Shown here: positions 44,693-53,730 of the stretch, one piece after another
How positions within the stretch are numbered: position 1 is the first letter of the stretch
Layout of the letters: every line of letters starts with the position of its first letter
Assembly (NCBI RefSeq): GCF_000220705.2
Contig: NZ_CP023202.1
Coordinates: 5,982,501-6,046,500, forward strand
Reading direction: 5' to 3'
DNA from: Streptomyces xinghaiensis S187
GTDB taxonomy: Bacteria > Actinomycetota > Actinomycetes > Streptomycetales > Streptomycetaceae
Length of the DNA stretch: 64,000 nt
Notes under the pieces: generated by a model
Database searches by the model: none
What the model saw: the letters and a program-made list of their open reading frames with translations, nothing else
Told to the model about the DNA's origin: nothing
Translations under genes and position numbers: made by a program

Positions 44693-44877
44693 CGTGGGGG
44701 TCTCCTTACACGGTGGAACTCAGGTGCGGCACGGGGGCCGGGCGGGGAGGCACACGCCGGTGCGGCCCCCCGAAGTGCGGCACCGGCGGCCGGAACCCGC
44801 CCCGGCGCTCAGCACGCTAGCCCCGCGGAAGACCGGAATCCGCCGCCGGGACGGGGCGGGAGCGATCCTTATGCCGC

Positions 44878-44913
44878 CGTTAAGGAACGGCTGAGCGGTC
44901 GTTAAGGAGCGGC
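44878..44913. repeat. Pair of 14-bp direct repeats, 22 bp apart
   Basis: cgttaaggaacggc (44878-44891) and cgttaaggagcggc (44900-44913) differ at one base. Their 22-bp offset equals two helical turns, the arrangement used by response regulators and SARP-type activators. Confidence 0.6.
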
Positions 44914-44958
44914 GGCCCGTCCGGCGCCGGCCGACCGGCGGCCGCCCCGGAGCACCGG

Positions 44959-44989
44959 CCCGCGGAAGTGAAGTGGCCGCTTCCGCGGG
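44959..44989. promoter_or_regulatory. 10-bp inverted repeat
   Basis: cccgcggaag (44959-44968) and its complement cttccgcggg (44980-44989) are separated by 11 bases. It may be an operator or a small hairpin in the leader of the gene at 45075. Confidence 0.4.
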
Positions 44990-45074
44990 GGAATTCGGAC
45001 CGTTCGCCTTCTCGGCGGTGACGGCTGTTGCTAGAAGTGGACTTCACGAGTCGCGTGACGGGGGAGTGGGGCGC

Positions 45075-47855
45075 GTGGACGGGGAGTGGGAACCGGAGAC
45101 GGAGGGCCCGGCCCGCCGGAATCCCGGCGGGAGCGGCAGGACGGGCGGGCGGAGCGGGAGCGGTGTGGCGCCCCGGGGGACGGCGGGGCTGCTCCGGCTG
45201 GCCGCCTTCCTCGTGCGGCGGCCGCGGCCCCGGGACCGCCGGCTGCCGGTCATCTGGCTGAGCGGACGGGGCGGTCCGGCCGCGCTGAGGGTGCTGCGCG
45301 AGCGGCTGGACGCGCCCCCGCGGAGACGTGTCCCGCACGCCTGGGCCGAGGCCGGCCGGACGGACGGCGCGCTTCCCGTGCTGCCGCTGCTGAACGGGCT
45401 GCGCGCGGCGCTGTCCGTCCAGACCTTCGGCGGTGACCGGCTGTGGTTCCGTCACTTCGGGCTGCTGACCTGGCTGCTCGAACAGGATGTGTCCGAACTC
45501 GACTCCGACGCCGTCCCGGGCGAACTCGTCCGCCGGCTGCGGCAGCGGCGGCGGCTCGTGGAGGAGCCCGCCGCCGCACACGAGACCGCCGGGCAGCTCG
45601 GAGCGCTGTACCACCTCGTATGGCAGTTCGCGCGGAAAGTGGTGCCCGCGGCGCTGTTCCGCATCGCCGTCTCCGGGCGCATCCCGGGCGTCGGCCGCCA
45701 GTACCGCTGGTTCATGCGCCAGCACTACCTGGCCCCGGCGCAGTCGGGCACGTTCCCGGCCCTCGCCGAGCGGCTCACCGCCGGCGCGCGGCACGGCGAG
45801 GACCCCGACCAGCTCAACCGGCTGCTCGTGCACGCCTTCCTGGAGGACCTGCGCCGGGCGTACGCCCGCCCGCCCTGGCGCGTGCGCGGCTGGCGGCGCA
45901 CCGCCTACCCGGTGGCGCTGATCCTCGGCGGCCGGTCCGGCGACGCGGGGGAGGTGCTGCTCGGCCTCCTCAACGACGTCCGGGACGAGACCGGCCGCTG
46001 GGACCCGCTGCTGGCCGTCTACGCGACCGAGCGGCCCACCCCGGTCGCCGGCAGCGGCCCGCACACCACCGTCCGGCTCGCCGACCTCGATCCCGGCGGG
46101 GCCGAGGAGGAGTGGCGCAAGTGGGAGGAGCAACTGGACCGCAGACGCCACGCACGGGCGGACCGCGCCTGGTTCCTGCTGGTCCGGACGCCGCCGCGGG
46201 GTGACGGCGAACCGGCCGGCGGCCCGTCCGGGATCACGGCGCCGGCGCCGCCCTGGTTCGCGCGCCGCACCCTCGCCGTCGGGGTGTGCCTGGCCCTGCT
46301 GGCGCCCGGCGCCGTCTGGGCGGGCCGGTGGCTGGGCGGGCCGGACTGCCTGCACGTCCCGTTCTCCAGGCAGGTCTCCGTCCGCGCCATGGGCGGCGAG
46401 TGCGTCGGCCACAGCGACGACAGCAGCTTCAAGTTCAACGACCAGCCGGGCCAGGAGAATCTCCGCCGGGTACAGGAGCGGATCTTTGAACAGAACCGCG
46501 AGGCGCGGGACATCTGGGAGCGCAGCGGCCGCCGCCGTCCCTACGTCACCCTGGTCTATCTCGGCACGCTCACCGGCCGCTCCACCAAGCAGAACGAGGA
46601 GGCCTACGCGGCCGAGCGGGAGGAGCTGGAAGGGCTCGCGGTCGCCCAGTACCAGGGGGTGCAGGAGCCGCCGAGCAACTACGGTGCCCCGCTGGTGCGC
46701 GTCGTCGTCGCCAACGCCGGTTTCCAGATGCGGTACGCGGACACGGCCGTCGGCATGATCGCGGACCTGGCGCGTGAGGAGTCCGACGCCCCGGTGGCCG
46801 GCGTCATCGGCCTGGTCGAGAGCCGCCGCAGCACCGCCGAGGCCCTGAAACGGCTCAACCGGGCGGGACTTCCCGCGATCGCCCCCACCCTCTCCGGGGA
46901 CGGGATGGACCGCCACTCCAAGCTCTATCTCCAGATGGCCGCGCCCAACCGCGACCAGGCGGAGATGATCGCGGCGTACGCGCGCGGGGTACTGCGGGTG
47001 CGGGACGTCCGCGTGTACTACACCCACGGGGAGCGTTCCTCCCTGAAGGAGGACTACTACGTCTCCACCCTCCTCGACGATCTCCGTGCCGGCCTCGGAG
47101 GCGAACTGCTGGACGGGGAACCGTCGTTCTTCGGCAGCGGTGACGACCTGAGCCGGGAGTGCGGCTACCCGGGCATGCTGTTCTTCGCCGGGCGGTGGTC
47201 GGAGTTCAACGGCTTCCTGCAGGCGCTCCGCACGTCCTGCGGCAACAACCCGCCGCGCCACCTGGTCGCCGACGACTCCGTCAACCGCTATATGGCCAAC
47301 CCCGAGCTGCGGAAGGGCGCGCCGGGCACCGTCCCGCTCACCTATGTGTCGAAGGCCGCGCTGTCCACCTGCGAGGCGCTGGAGACCCGCGTCCGCCGGC
47401 AGCGGGACGAGGCGGCCGACCGCTTTCTGCGCTCGGTCAGGGAGGAGGGACTGCTCAGCCCGCCGCGCTGCCTCGGCCGGGGGGACGCCGACGACCGGGT
47501 CGGTGAGCGGGTCGGACTCGCGTACGACTCGGCCGGGATGCTGCTCCGGGCCGTCGAGACCCTGGTGGCGCGGGTCCGCGCACCCGGGCAGCCCTGGGAC
47601 CCGCACGCGATCAACCCGGCGGCGGTCCACGCCGAGGTGCTGCACCAGAACTACGTCAACCCGTACTACGGAGCCACGGGCAGCACCGTGTACGGCACCA
47701 CGGGGAGGGGGGAGCCGACCGACAAGCGGATCTCGCTGCTGCGGGTCGAGAAGATCTCCGACCGGACCACTCCGCCGGTGGAGGTGTTCCACTGCGGCGC
47801 GGTCCGGAAGGGCGACGACCCGGCGTGCGCGCGGGCGCGCGACGGACACCGCTGA
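45075..47855 (+). CDS. One-pass membrane protein with degenerate P-loop region and extracellular ligand-binding-like domain
   Basis: A 926-residue protein I cannot name. Residues 1-395 are cytosolic: VIWLSGRGGPAALRVLRERL looks like an ATPase beta strand, P-loop and helix in which the GKT is lost, followed by helical stretches like those of STAND ATPases (FGGDRLWFRHFGLLTWLLEQ). One membrane helix lies at about 396-420 (LAVGVCLALLAPGAVWAG). Residues 421-926 face outside and resemble a type 1 periplasmic binding or receptor-ligand domain: VTLVYLGTLTGRST, VAGVIGLVESRRSTAEALKR, LPAIAPTLSGDGMD, RVYYTHGERSSLKEDYYVST. It has several cysteines. The GTG at 45075 is the best-placed start; GTG 45066 is possible. 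It may be a sensor that passes an extracellular signal inward. Confidence 0.7.
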   Translation: MDGEWEPETEGPARRNPGGSGRTGGRSGSGVAPRGTAGLLRLAAFLVRRPRPRDRRLPVIWLSGRGGPAALRVLRERLDAPPRRRVPHAWAEAGRTDGALPVLPLLNGLRAALSVQTFGGDRLWFRHFGLLTWLLEQDVSELDSDAVPGELVRRLRQRRRLVEEPAAAHETAGQLGALYHLVWQFARKVVPAALFRIAVSGRIPGVGRQYRWFMRQHYLAPAQSGTFPALAERLTAGARHGEDPDQLNRLLVHAFLEDLRRAYARPPWRVRGWRRTAYPVALILGGRSGDAGEVLLGLLNDVRDETGRWDPLLAVYATERPTPVAGSGPHTTVRLADLDPGGAEEEWRKWEEQLDRRRHARADRAWFLLVRTPPRGDGEPAGGPSGITAPAPPWFARRTLAVGVCLALLAPGAVWAGRWLGGPDCLHVPFSRQVSVRAMGGECVGHSDDSSFKFNDQPGQENLRRVQERIFEQNREARDIWERSGRRRPYVTLVYLGTLTGRSTKQNEEAYAAEREELEGLAVAQYQGVQEPPSNYGAPLVRVVVANAGFQMRYADTAVGMIADLAREESDAPVAGVIGLVESRRSTAEALKRLNRAGLPAIAPTLSGDGMDRHSKLYLQMAAPNRDQAEMIAAYARGVLRVRDVRVYYTHGERSSLKEDYYVSTLLDDLRAGLGGELLDGEPSFFGSGDDLSRECGYPGMLFFAGRWSEFNGFLQALRTSCGNNPPRHLVADDSVNRYMANPELRKGAPGTVPLTYVSKAALSTCEALETRVRRQRDEAADRFLRSVREEGLLSPPRCLGRGDADDRVGERVGLAYDSAGMLLRAVETLVARVRAPGQPWDPHAINPAAVHAEVLHQNYVNPYYGATGSTVYGTTGRGEPTDKRISLLRVEKISDRTTPPVEVFHCGAVRKGDDPACARARDGHR

Positions 47856-48149
47856 CCCGGCCGGCACGGCCGCAGGGCCGCCGAAGCGCGGAGCCCCGTA
47901 ACGCCCCTGCGGGAAAGCATGTTCGGGGGATCCCTGTGGGGAGAGCCGGAGAGCCGGAAGCCGTTCCCCGGTCGCCCCGGCACGGAGGACGCGGCCGCAC
48001 CTCCGCGGCGGGGCGTACGGCCGCGTCCCTCCCCCGCCCCCGCGCATTTCCCGGCACCGGGCGGAGCGGTGTGTACGGGGTTGCACCTTCCGCAGCGGCA
48101 TGTGGTCCGGTGGACTTACGTCCCGATGCCTTGAGGAAGGTCCCTGCTC

Positions 48150-49073
48150 ATGCCTGCGTCTTTCATGCCACCCCGCCGGGTCAAGATCGGTGACGCGGCG
48201 GCCTTCACCGGCAGCACGCCACGGGCGATTCGCCATTACCACGAGATCGGTCTGCTCCCCGAGCCCGAGCGGGGCGGCGACGACCGCCGCCGCTACGGGT
48301 ACGAGGACATGATCCGCCTGCTGTGGATCCGCAGGATGGCCGATGCCGGGGTCGCCCTGGACGACATCCGTGACGCCTTCACCACCGGCACGGCTTCCGC
48401 CGGTGCGGACAGCGGAGAAGGCATCGCGGGCATCCTGGAGCGGCTGGAGGAAACCCTCGCCGAGCGGGAGGCGGAATTGCGGCGGCAGCGGACCGCCGTG
48501 CGGCGGATGCGCACCGAAGGCAGCCGGATGGGCCTGCTCTCCGAATTCGTCACCGAACGCCTCAAGGGCCTGCCCGAGGGCTCCCTGCGTCAGGCGGACC
48601 TGGACAGTCTGCTGGTCACCGAGCGGATCTTCGGCCCGCTCGGCGCGGCCGTCCAGGCCACCCGCTTCGTCGTCCTGGCCACGCATCCCACGCTGCGGGA
48701 GGATTCCGACCGCGTCGATGACGCCGAGGAGGCACTCGACGACAGTGTCGCCGTCGATGATCCACGGGTGGCTCACGTGGCCGCCGAGCGGCACGCCTTC
48801 GAAAGCGCCCTGCAGGCCGTCATCGAGGAGTCCGGCCTGGGTGAGGACGACGATGACCTCTTCGACGCCTGGGACGCTTCGCACCCCGCCACCGCCGATG
48901 ACGGCGAGGGCGAGGCCGGCCTCGGCTCCGGTCGGCGGGAGGCCGGCTCCATGAGCCTGTTCGAAGCCATCGGCAAGATGCCCTACGACTTCTCCCCGGC
49001 CCGTCTGCGCTGTATGGAACTGGCCGGAGAACTCTCCGCCCAGGACTCACCCGCCACCCGGAACACGGCCTAG
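48150..49073 (+). CDS. MerR-family transcriptional regulator
   Basis: A 307-residue MerR-type regulator. The winged helix is at the N-terminus (RVKIGDAAAFTGSTPRAIRH, then YHEIGLLPEPER), followed by a coiled coil (LERLEETLAEREAELRRQRT) for dimerisation. The C-terminal 170 residues are acidic and helical, without the cysteines of metal sensors, so a different ligand or a structural role is likely. The ATG at 48150 has gaggaagg 9 bases upstream. It converges on the Rieske gene and both stops share four bases. No MerR-type 19-bp-spacer promoter was recognised upstream. Confidence 0.88.
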   Translation: MPASFMPPRRVKIGDAAAFTGSTPRAIRHYHEIGLLPEPERGGDDRRRYGYEDMIRLLWIRRMADAGVALDDIRDAFTTGTASAGADSGEGIAGILERLEETLAEREAELRRQRTAVRRMRTEGSRMGLLSEFVTERLKGLPEGSLRQADLDSLLVTERIFGPLGAAVQATRFVVLATHPTLREDSDRVDDAEEALDDSVAVDDPRVAHVAAERHAFESALQAVIEESGLGEDDDDLFDAWDASHPATADDGEGEAGLGSGRREAGSMSLFEAIGKMPYDFSPARLRCMELAGELSAQDSPATRNTA

Positions 49074-49990
49074 TCGCCCAGCCGGATCTCCAGCCGGCCA
49101 CCGACCACCCGTGTCTCGAACGAGTGCTCGGGCGCGGTCGCCGGGCCGCGCACGTTCCAGCCGTCGGACAGCCGGAAGGCGCTGCCGTGCCAGGGACAGG
49201 TGATGCAGCCGTCCGCGACCTCGCCCTCGGACAGCGGACCGCCCATGTGCGTGCACCGGTCGGCCAGGACGTGCACGTCGCCGCCCGGCTCCCGTACGAC
49301 GACCACGTCCACCTCGCCGACCCGGCGCCGTACCGGCTGCTCCACCGGGAACTGCGCCATGTCGCCCACCGGGTGCCAGCCGGGCGGCATCCGGTGCGGC
49401 ACGTCCTCGGCGTGGTTGGCGCCGGATGCCTGCCGGTACGCCATGTGGCCGCCCAGCGCCCCGCCGATGCCGACGACCGTGAGCCCGGCGAAGCCCAGCG
49501 TGCGTCCCAGACCGCGCAGCCCCGACCTGCGGGCGGCGAACGAACCGGCGTAGAGGAGCACGCCCACCGCGTTGGAGACGGAGTGCGGCAGCCCCACCCG
49601 CATCTGCGGTTTCTGCAGTTCGGCCCAGTCCACCCAGCCGGCCACCGCGGCGGGGCCGGCACCGGACAGTCCGAGGAGCACCAGCGCGTCGGCCTCGCGC
49701 CGCTCGCCGGGCAGCAGATCGAGCACGGCCGCGGACAGCCAGGCGCCGATCGGCACCTGCACCAGCACCGGATGGAGCGGGTGCCCCAGCCACCGGCCGT
49801 GCAGTACGTCGCGGAGGGGGCCGAGCGGCAGGCGGCGGATCCGCCCGCGCAGCCAGTCGATGGTGGGATCGAGTTCTTCCGTCCGCTCCAGCCGGTCGAC
49901 GGCGGACAGGAAGCGGCCGGGCCCGGCGCTGTCCGAGAACACCCGGCGGGCGGTGACGTCGGCGCTGCTCTTGCGCTGTGAAATGGCCAT
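49070..49990 (-). CDS. DUF2231 membrane protein fused to a Rieske iron-sulfur domain
   Basis: A 306-residue redox protein. The N-terminal half has about four membrane helices of DUF2231 type (HGRWLGHPLHPVLVQVPIGA). The C-terminal 110 residues form a Rieske domain with both cluster motifs: CTHMGG and CPWHGSAF, ligating a 2Fe-2S cluster by two cysteines and two histidines. It probably accepts or donates electrons at the membrane; the partner is unknown. The ATG at 49990 (MAISQRKSS) is natural. Its TAG stop overlaps the merR TAG in the opposite direction. Confidence 0.87.
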   Translation of the reverse strand: MAISQRKSSADVTARRVFSDSAGPGRFLSAVDRLERTEELDPTIDWLRGRIRRLPLGPLRDVLHGRWLGHPLHPVLVQVPIGAWLSAAVLDLLPGERREADALVLLGLSGAGPAAVAGWVDWAELQKPQMRVGLPHSVSNAVGVLLYAGSFAARRSGLRGLGRTLGFAGLTVVGIGGALGGHMAYRQASGANHAEDVPHRMPPGWHPVGDMAQFPVEQPVRRRVGEVDVVVVREPGGDVHVLADRCTHMGGPLSEGEVADGCITCPWHGSAFRLSDGWNVRGPATAPEHSFETRVVGGRLEIRLGD

Positions 49991-50173
49991 ACCGCCCGGT
50001 TCCCGGAGCAACCGGCCTCAAACACCCCGCCCTCCGCCGCCCCGCCCTGCCGTCCGGCACTCCGGGCGGGGCCGTGCCCGCATCCGTACCGGCGAGCTTG
50101 CGGCGGGGGACCGGGTCCCACGGGCGTCCGGCCTGGTGAACCGGTGGAAGGCGCCCCGTGGCAGGGTGTTCCC

Positions 50174-51892
50174 ATGACCGGACCGAGCGACCGCGAGCCC
50201 GTGCTCCAGCTGATCGAGGCCGTACTGGACGGCGGCAGCTGGCGGACCTGGGACGAGCCCGTCCCCGTCACCACCCGCGACCCCGGCTACCGCGCCGACC
50301 TCGAACGGGCGCGCGAGCGCACCGGCCTGGACGAGTCCGTCATCACCGGTGAGGGCCGGATCCGGGGCCGCCGGGTGGCCGTGGTCGCCTGCGAGTTCCG
50401 CTTCCTGGCCGGCTCGATCGGGGTGGCGGCGGGGGAGCGGCTGGTCCGTGCGGTGGAACGGGCGACGGCGGAACGGCTGCCGCTGCTCGCCGCACCCGCC
50501 TCCGGGGGCACCCGGATGCAGGAGGGCACGGTCGCGTTCGTCCAGATGGTGAAGGTGACCGCCGCCATCGCCGGGCACAAGGCGGCCGGCCTGCCGTACC
50601 TGGTGTATCTGCGCCATCCGACGACCGGCGGGGTCCTCGCGTCCTGGGGCTCGCTCGGGCACCTCACCGCCGCCGAACCGGGCGCGCTCATCGGCTTCCT
50701 CGGACCGCGCGTCCACCGGGCCCTGTACGGCGAGGAGTTCCCCCCGGGCGTGCAGACGGCGGAGAACCTGCTGGCCCACGGCCTGGTCGACGCGGTGCTG
50801 CCCGCCCGCGAACTGCCCGCGGTGGTCGCGGACGCGCTGGACGTGCTCTGCGACGACACCGCCGGCGCCGCCGGTACCGTCCCGCCGCCCCTGTCCGGAC
50901 CGGAGGCGGCGGGCCCGGCGGCAGGAGCGGACGGCGGCCCGGCGGCACCGGCGGCGCCAGCGCCCGCGGGCGTACCGGACGGCGGCGCCGCGACGGTCTC
51001 CGGCGGTACGGCACCGCCAGCGGCGCCGCCGGGACGGGAACCCGGGGTACCCGCGACCGCTGTCTCCGCCACCGCCGACTCGATCCGGCGGTCACGGCGC
51101 CCCGGGCGCCCCGGGGTCCGGGCCCTGCTCAAGGCGGCGGGCCGGCAGGTCACGCCCCTCAGCGGGACCGGCGCCGGCGAGCACGACCCCGGGCTGCTGC
51201 TCGCGCTCGCCCGTATCGGCGGCACCCCGTGCGTCGTCCTCGGCCACGACCGGCACGACGGCGCGTCGCCCCCGCTCGGGCCGGGCGGGCTGCGCGAGGC
51301 CCGGCGCGGCATGCGCATCGCCGCCGAACTCGGCCTGCCGCTGCTGACCGTCGTCGACACGGCCGGGGCCGCGCTCTCCCGGGAGGCCGAGGAGGGCGGC
51401 CTGGCCGCCGAGATCGCCCGCAGCCTGGCCGATCTGGTCACCCTGCCCGCGCCGACGCTGTGCCTGCTGCTGGGCCAGGGCGCGGGCGGCGGCGCGCTGG
51501 CGCTGCTGCCCGCCGACCGGGTGCTGGCCGCGGAGCACGCCTGGCTTTCCCCGCTGCCCCCGGAGGGCGCCTCGGCGATTCTGCACCGGACGACGGAGCG
51601 GGCCGACGAGGTGGCGGCCCAGCAGGGCGTGCGCTCCGCCGACCTGCTGGCGCACGGCATCGTGGACCGCGTGGTCGCCGAGCCCGGCCCGTCCGAGCCG
51701 GGCCCGGGCTCCGGCTCCGGCCCGGACGCCGTGACGGACGCCGCCGACGACCCCGGCCGCTTCCTCACTCACCTCGGTGAGGTGCTCGGCCGTGAGCTCG
51801 CCCTGCTCCGCGCCGAACGGCCGGAGGCCCGGCTGGCCGCCCGCCGCCTCCGCCACCGCACGCTGGGCGTCCGGCCCCTGCCGCCGCACTGA
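50174..51892 (+). CDS. Fused acetyl-CoA carboxylase carboxyltransferase (AccD-AccA type)
   Basis: A 572-residue single-chain carboxyltransferase that moves carboxyl from biotin to an acyl-CoA. The AccD-like half (about 1-240) shows APASGGTRMQEGTVAFVQM and FLGPRVHRALYGEEFPPGVQ. After an Ala/Pro-rich linker the AccA-like half (about 315-560) shows VVDTAGAALSREAEEGGLAAE and LLLGQGAGGGALALLPADRV. The N-terminal zinc ribbon of bacterial AccD is absent. Most actinobacterial acyl-CoA carboxylases use AccB/PCCB-type beta subunits, so this fused form is an additional type. No biotin carboxylase gene is nearby. The ATG at 50174 has only a weak ribosome site. Confidence 0.82.
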   Translation: MTGPSDREPVLQLIEAVLDGGSWRTWDEPVPVTTRDPGYRADLERARERTGLDESVITGEGRIRGRRVAVVACEFRFLAGSIGVAAGERLVRAVERATAERLPLLAAPASGGTRMQEGTVAFVQMVKVTAAIAGHKAAGLPYLVYLRHPTTGGVLASWGSLGHLTAAEPGALIGFLGPRVHRALYGEEFPPGVQTAENLLAHGLVDAVLPARELPAVVADALDVLCDDTAGAAGTVPPPLSGPEAAGPAAGADGGPAAPAAPAPAGVPDGGAATVSGGTAPPAAPPGREPGVPATAVSATADSIRRSRRPGRPGVRALLKAAGRQVTPLSGTGAGEHDPGLLLALARIGGTPCVVLGHDRHDGASPPLGPGGLREARRGMRIAAELGLPLLTVVDTAGAALSREAEEGGLAAEIARSLADLVTLPAPTLCLLLGQGAGGGALALLPADRVLAAEHAWLSPLPPEGASAILHRTTERADEVAAQQGVRSADLLAHGIVDRVVAEPGPSEPGPGSGSGPDAVTDAADDPGRFLTHLGEVLGRELALLRAERPEARLAARRLRHRTLGVRPLPPH

Positions 51893-51965
51893 CGCCGCCC
51901 GGCCACCGGAACCCGCCCGGCCCGCCGGCAGGATGCATGTCAGTGGCCGCTGCCAGGATCTCCGC

Positions 51966-53120
51966 ATGACCGAGAACAACACCGCGCCTTCCGGACCCCC
52001 GTCCCCCCGGTCCCCCGGCTACTGGGACGCCGCCGCACCGGAGTTCGACGAGGAGCCCGACCACGGGCTGCGCGACCCGGCCGTCCGTGCGGCGTGGTCG
52101 GCGCGGCTGGCGGACTGGCTGCCCGGCGAACCGTCGGACGTCCTCGACCTCGGCTGCGGCACCGGCAGTCTGGCGCTGCTCGCCGCCGGTCGGGGACACC
52201 GGGTGACCGGCGTCGACAGCTCCCCGCGCATGGCGGAGCGCGCCCGCGCCAAGCTCGCCGGCACCGGTGCCGAGGTGCTGACCGGGGACGCCGCGGCACC
52301 CCCGGTGGGCAACCGCCGCTTCGACGCCGTGCTGGCCCGCCATGTGCTCTGGCTGCTGCCCGACCCCGCCGCCGTGCTGCGGCACTGGGCCGGGCTGCTC
52401 CGTCCCGGCGGCCGGCTGGTCCTGGTCGAGGGGGTGTGGTGGGGCACGGTGAGCCCCGCCGGGCTGCCGGCGGCGGACCTGGAGGCGGCCCTCGCCCCGC
52501 TGGCGGACCGGACCCGGTTCGAACGGCTGTCGGGCGACCCGGCGTTGTGGGGCGGGCCGGTCGATGACGAGCGGTACGCCCTGGTGGCCTGGCCGGCGCC
52601 GGCCCGCCGCCACACCGAGGTCGTCGACGTCCACCTCGTCCTCCGCCGCGGTGCGGAGGTGCTGCTCGCCCGGCGGGCCGGCACCGGATACGGCGACGGC
52701 CTCCTCGGCGTACCGTCCGGGCACGCCGAGGACGGGGAGGACGTGCGGGAGGCGGTGATCCGGGAAGCCCGGGAGGAGACCGGGCTGGACCTCGCCCCGG
52801 AGGACCTGCGCGCCGCCCTGGTCATGCAGCACCGCGGCCCCGGGGGCGCGCCGCGCATCGGCTGGTTCTTCGAGGCGGCGTACGGGGCGGGCGGTGAGCC
52901 CGTCAACCGGGAGCCGGAGAAGTGTTCGGAATTCCGCTGGTGCCCGCTGGACCGGCTGCCGGACGACATGGTCGCCTACTGCCGGGCCGGTCTGGAGGCC
53001 TACCGCGCGGGCGACCGCTTCGTCCTCCACTGGCAGCTGCCGGGAGACCGGGTCGCGCACGACCCCGCGGCCCCCGGCCGCACCGTGTGCCTCCCGGCCA
53101 CCGAGAGCCGGGCCGGCTGA
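51966..53120 (+). CDS. SAM methyltransferase-Nudix hydrolase fusion
   Basis: A 384-residue two-domain enzyme. Residues 20-205 form a class I SAM-dependent methyltransferase: VLDLGCGTGSLALLAAGRGH (motif I), VTGVDSSPRMAERARAKL and a late WHYLLRPGGRL-like segment (HWAGLLRPGGRLVLVEG). Residues 220-360 form a Nudix hydrolase with a complete box (GHAEDGEDVREAVIREAREE, then TGLDL). Such fusions suggest that one domain acts on the product of the other, or that Nudix removes a by-product; the substrate is unknown. The ATG at 51966 is natural. It follows the fused carboxyltransferase by 73 bases. Confidence 0.88.
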   Translation: MTENNTAPSGPPSPRSPGYWDAAAPEFDEEPDHGLRDPAVRAAWSARLADWLPGEPSDVLDLGCGTGSLALLAAGRGHRVTGVDSSPRMAERARAKLAGTGAEVLTGDAAAPPVGNRRFDAVLARHVLWLLPDPAAVLRHWAGLLRPGGRLVLVEGVWWGTVSPAGLPAADLEAALAPLADRTRFERLSGDPALWGGPVDDERYALVAWPAPARRHTEVVDVHLVLRRGAEVLLARRAGTGYGDGLLGVPSGHAEDGEDVREAVIREAREETGLDLAPEDLRAALVMQHRGPGGAPRIGWFFEAAYGAGGEPVNREPEKCSEFRWCPLDRLPDDMVAYCRAGLEAYRAGDRFVLHWQLPGDRVAHDPAAPGRTVCLPATESRAG

Positions 53121-53280
53121 CCCGGGCCCGGGCTGGGCCCGTCCGGGCCCGCCCGTCCGCGTTCCACGCCGTGCCGCCCTTTCCGCCCGCTCCCGTGGCG
53201 GTCCGGCCGCGTGGCGCACGGCCGGTGCCGGTGGCACACAATGGAGGCCCGGACCGGCGCACGACGAGGGAGAAGCACCT

Positions 53281-53658
53281 GTGAGTCTGAAGGTCACCGT
53301 CGACCCCGGCTCGGCCGACGCACCGTATGAGCAGCTGCGCTCCCAGGTCGCGGACCAGGCCCGCTCGGGGCGGCTCCCGGCCGGCTACCGGCTGCCGACC
53401 GTACGGGCCCTCGCCGGCCAACTGGGGCTCGCCCCCAACACGGTGGCCAAGGCGTACCGCGCGCTGGAGACGGACGGGGTGATCGAGACCCGTGGCCGCA
53501 ACGGCACCTTCGTGGCCGCCGCGGGCGAAGGCGCCGAGCGCGAAGCGGCCGCCGCCGCACAGGCGTACGCCCAGCGCGTCCGCAGGCTGGGGCTCAACCG
53601 CGCGGAGGCCCAGGCCGCCGCCGAGGAGGCCCTGCGCGCCGCCTACGGCGCGGACTGA
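53281..53658 (+). CDS. Short GntR-family (YtrA-like) regulator
   Basis: A 125-residue GntR-family protein. The winged helix (YEQLRSQVADQARSGRLPAG, RLPTVRALAGQLGLAPNTVA) occupies the first 75 residues; the rest is a helical Ala/Arg-rich dimerisation tail (RVRRLGLNRAEAQAAAEEAL). No ligand domain is present, as in the YtrA subfamily that often controls an adjacent ABC transporter, though none is here. The GTG at 53281 has ggagaag about 6 bases upstream. Confidence 0.88.
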   Translation: MSLKVTVDPGSADAPYEQLRSQVADQARSGRLPAGYRLPTVRALAGQLGLAPNTVAKAYRALETDGVIETRGRNGTFVAAAGEGAEREAAAAAQAYAQRVRRLGLNRAEAQAAAEEALRAAYGAD

Positions 53659-53730
53659 CCGCGGGGCGCCCCGGCCGTCCGCTCTTCCCCGGGTTGTCGT
53701 GGAAGCCCCCGTACCGGGTGAATTGCCCGC

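Larger units (their letters stand above)
44693..45074. other. Divergent control region, 382 bases
   Basis: Between the LPMO and the large membrane protein. It contains a phased pair of direct repeats (44878-44913) and a 10-bp inverted repeat (44959-44989). No gene seen. Confidence 0.55.

Noticed and set aside
48061..48149. MerR-type promoter with long spacer upstream of the merR gene
   Set aside because: TTGCAC at 48081 has no -10 box at 19-20 bases and no clear dyad between.
44880..48884. 1334-codon frame on the - strand
   Set aside because: Runs antisense through the receptor-like gene and merR; no coherent domain.
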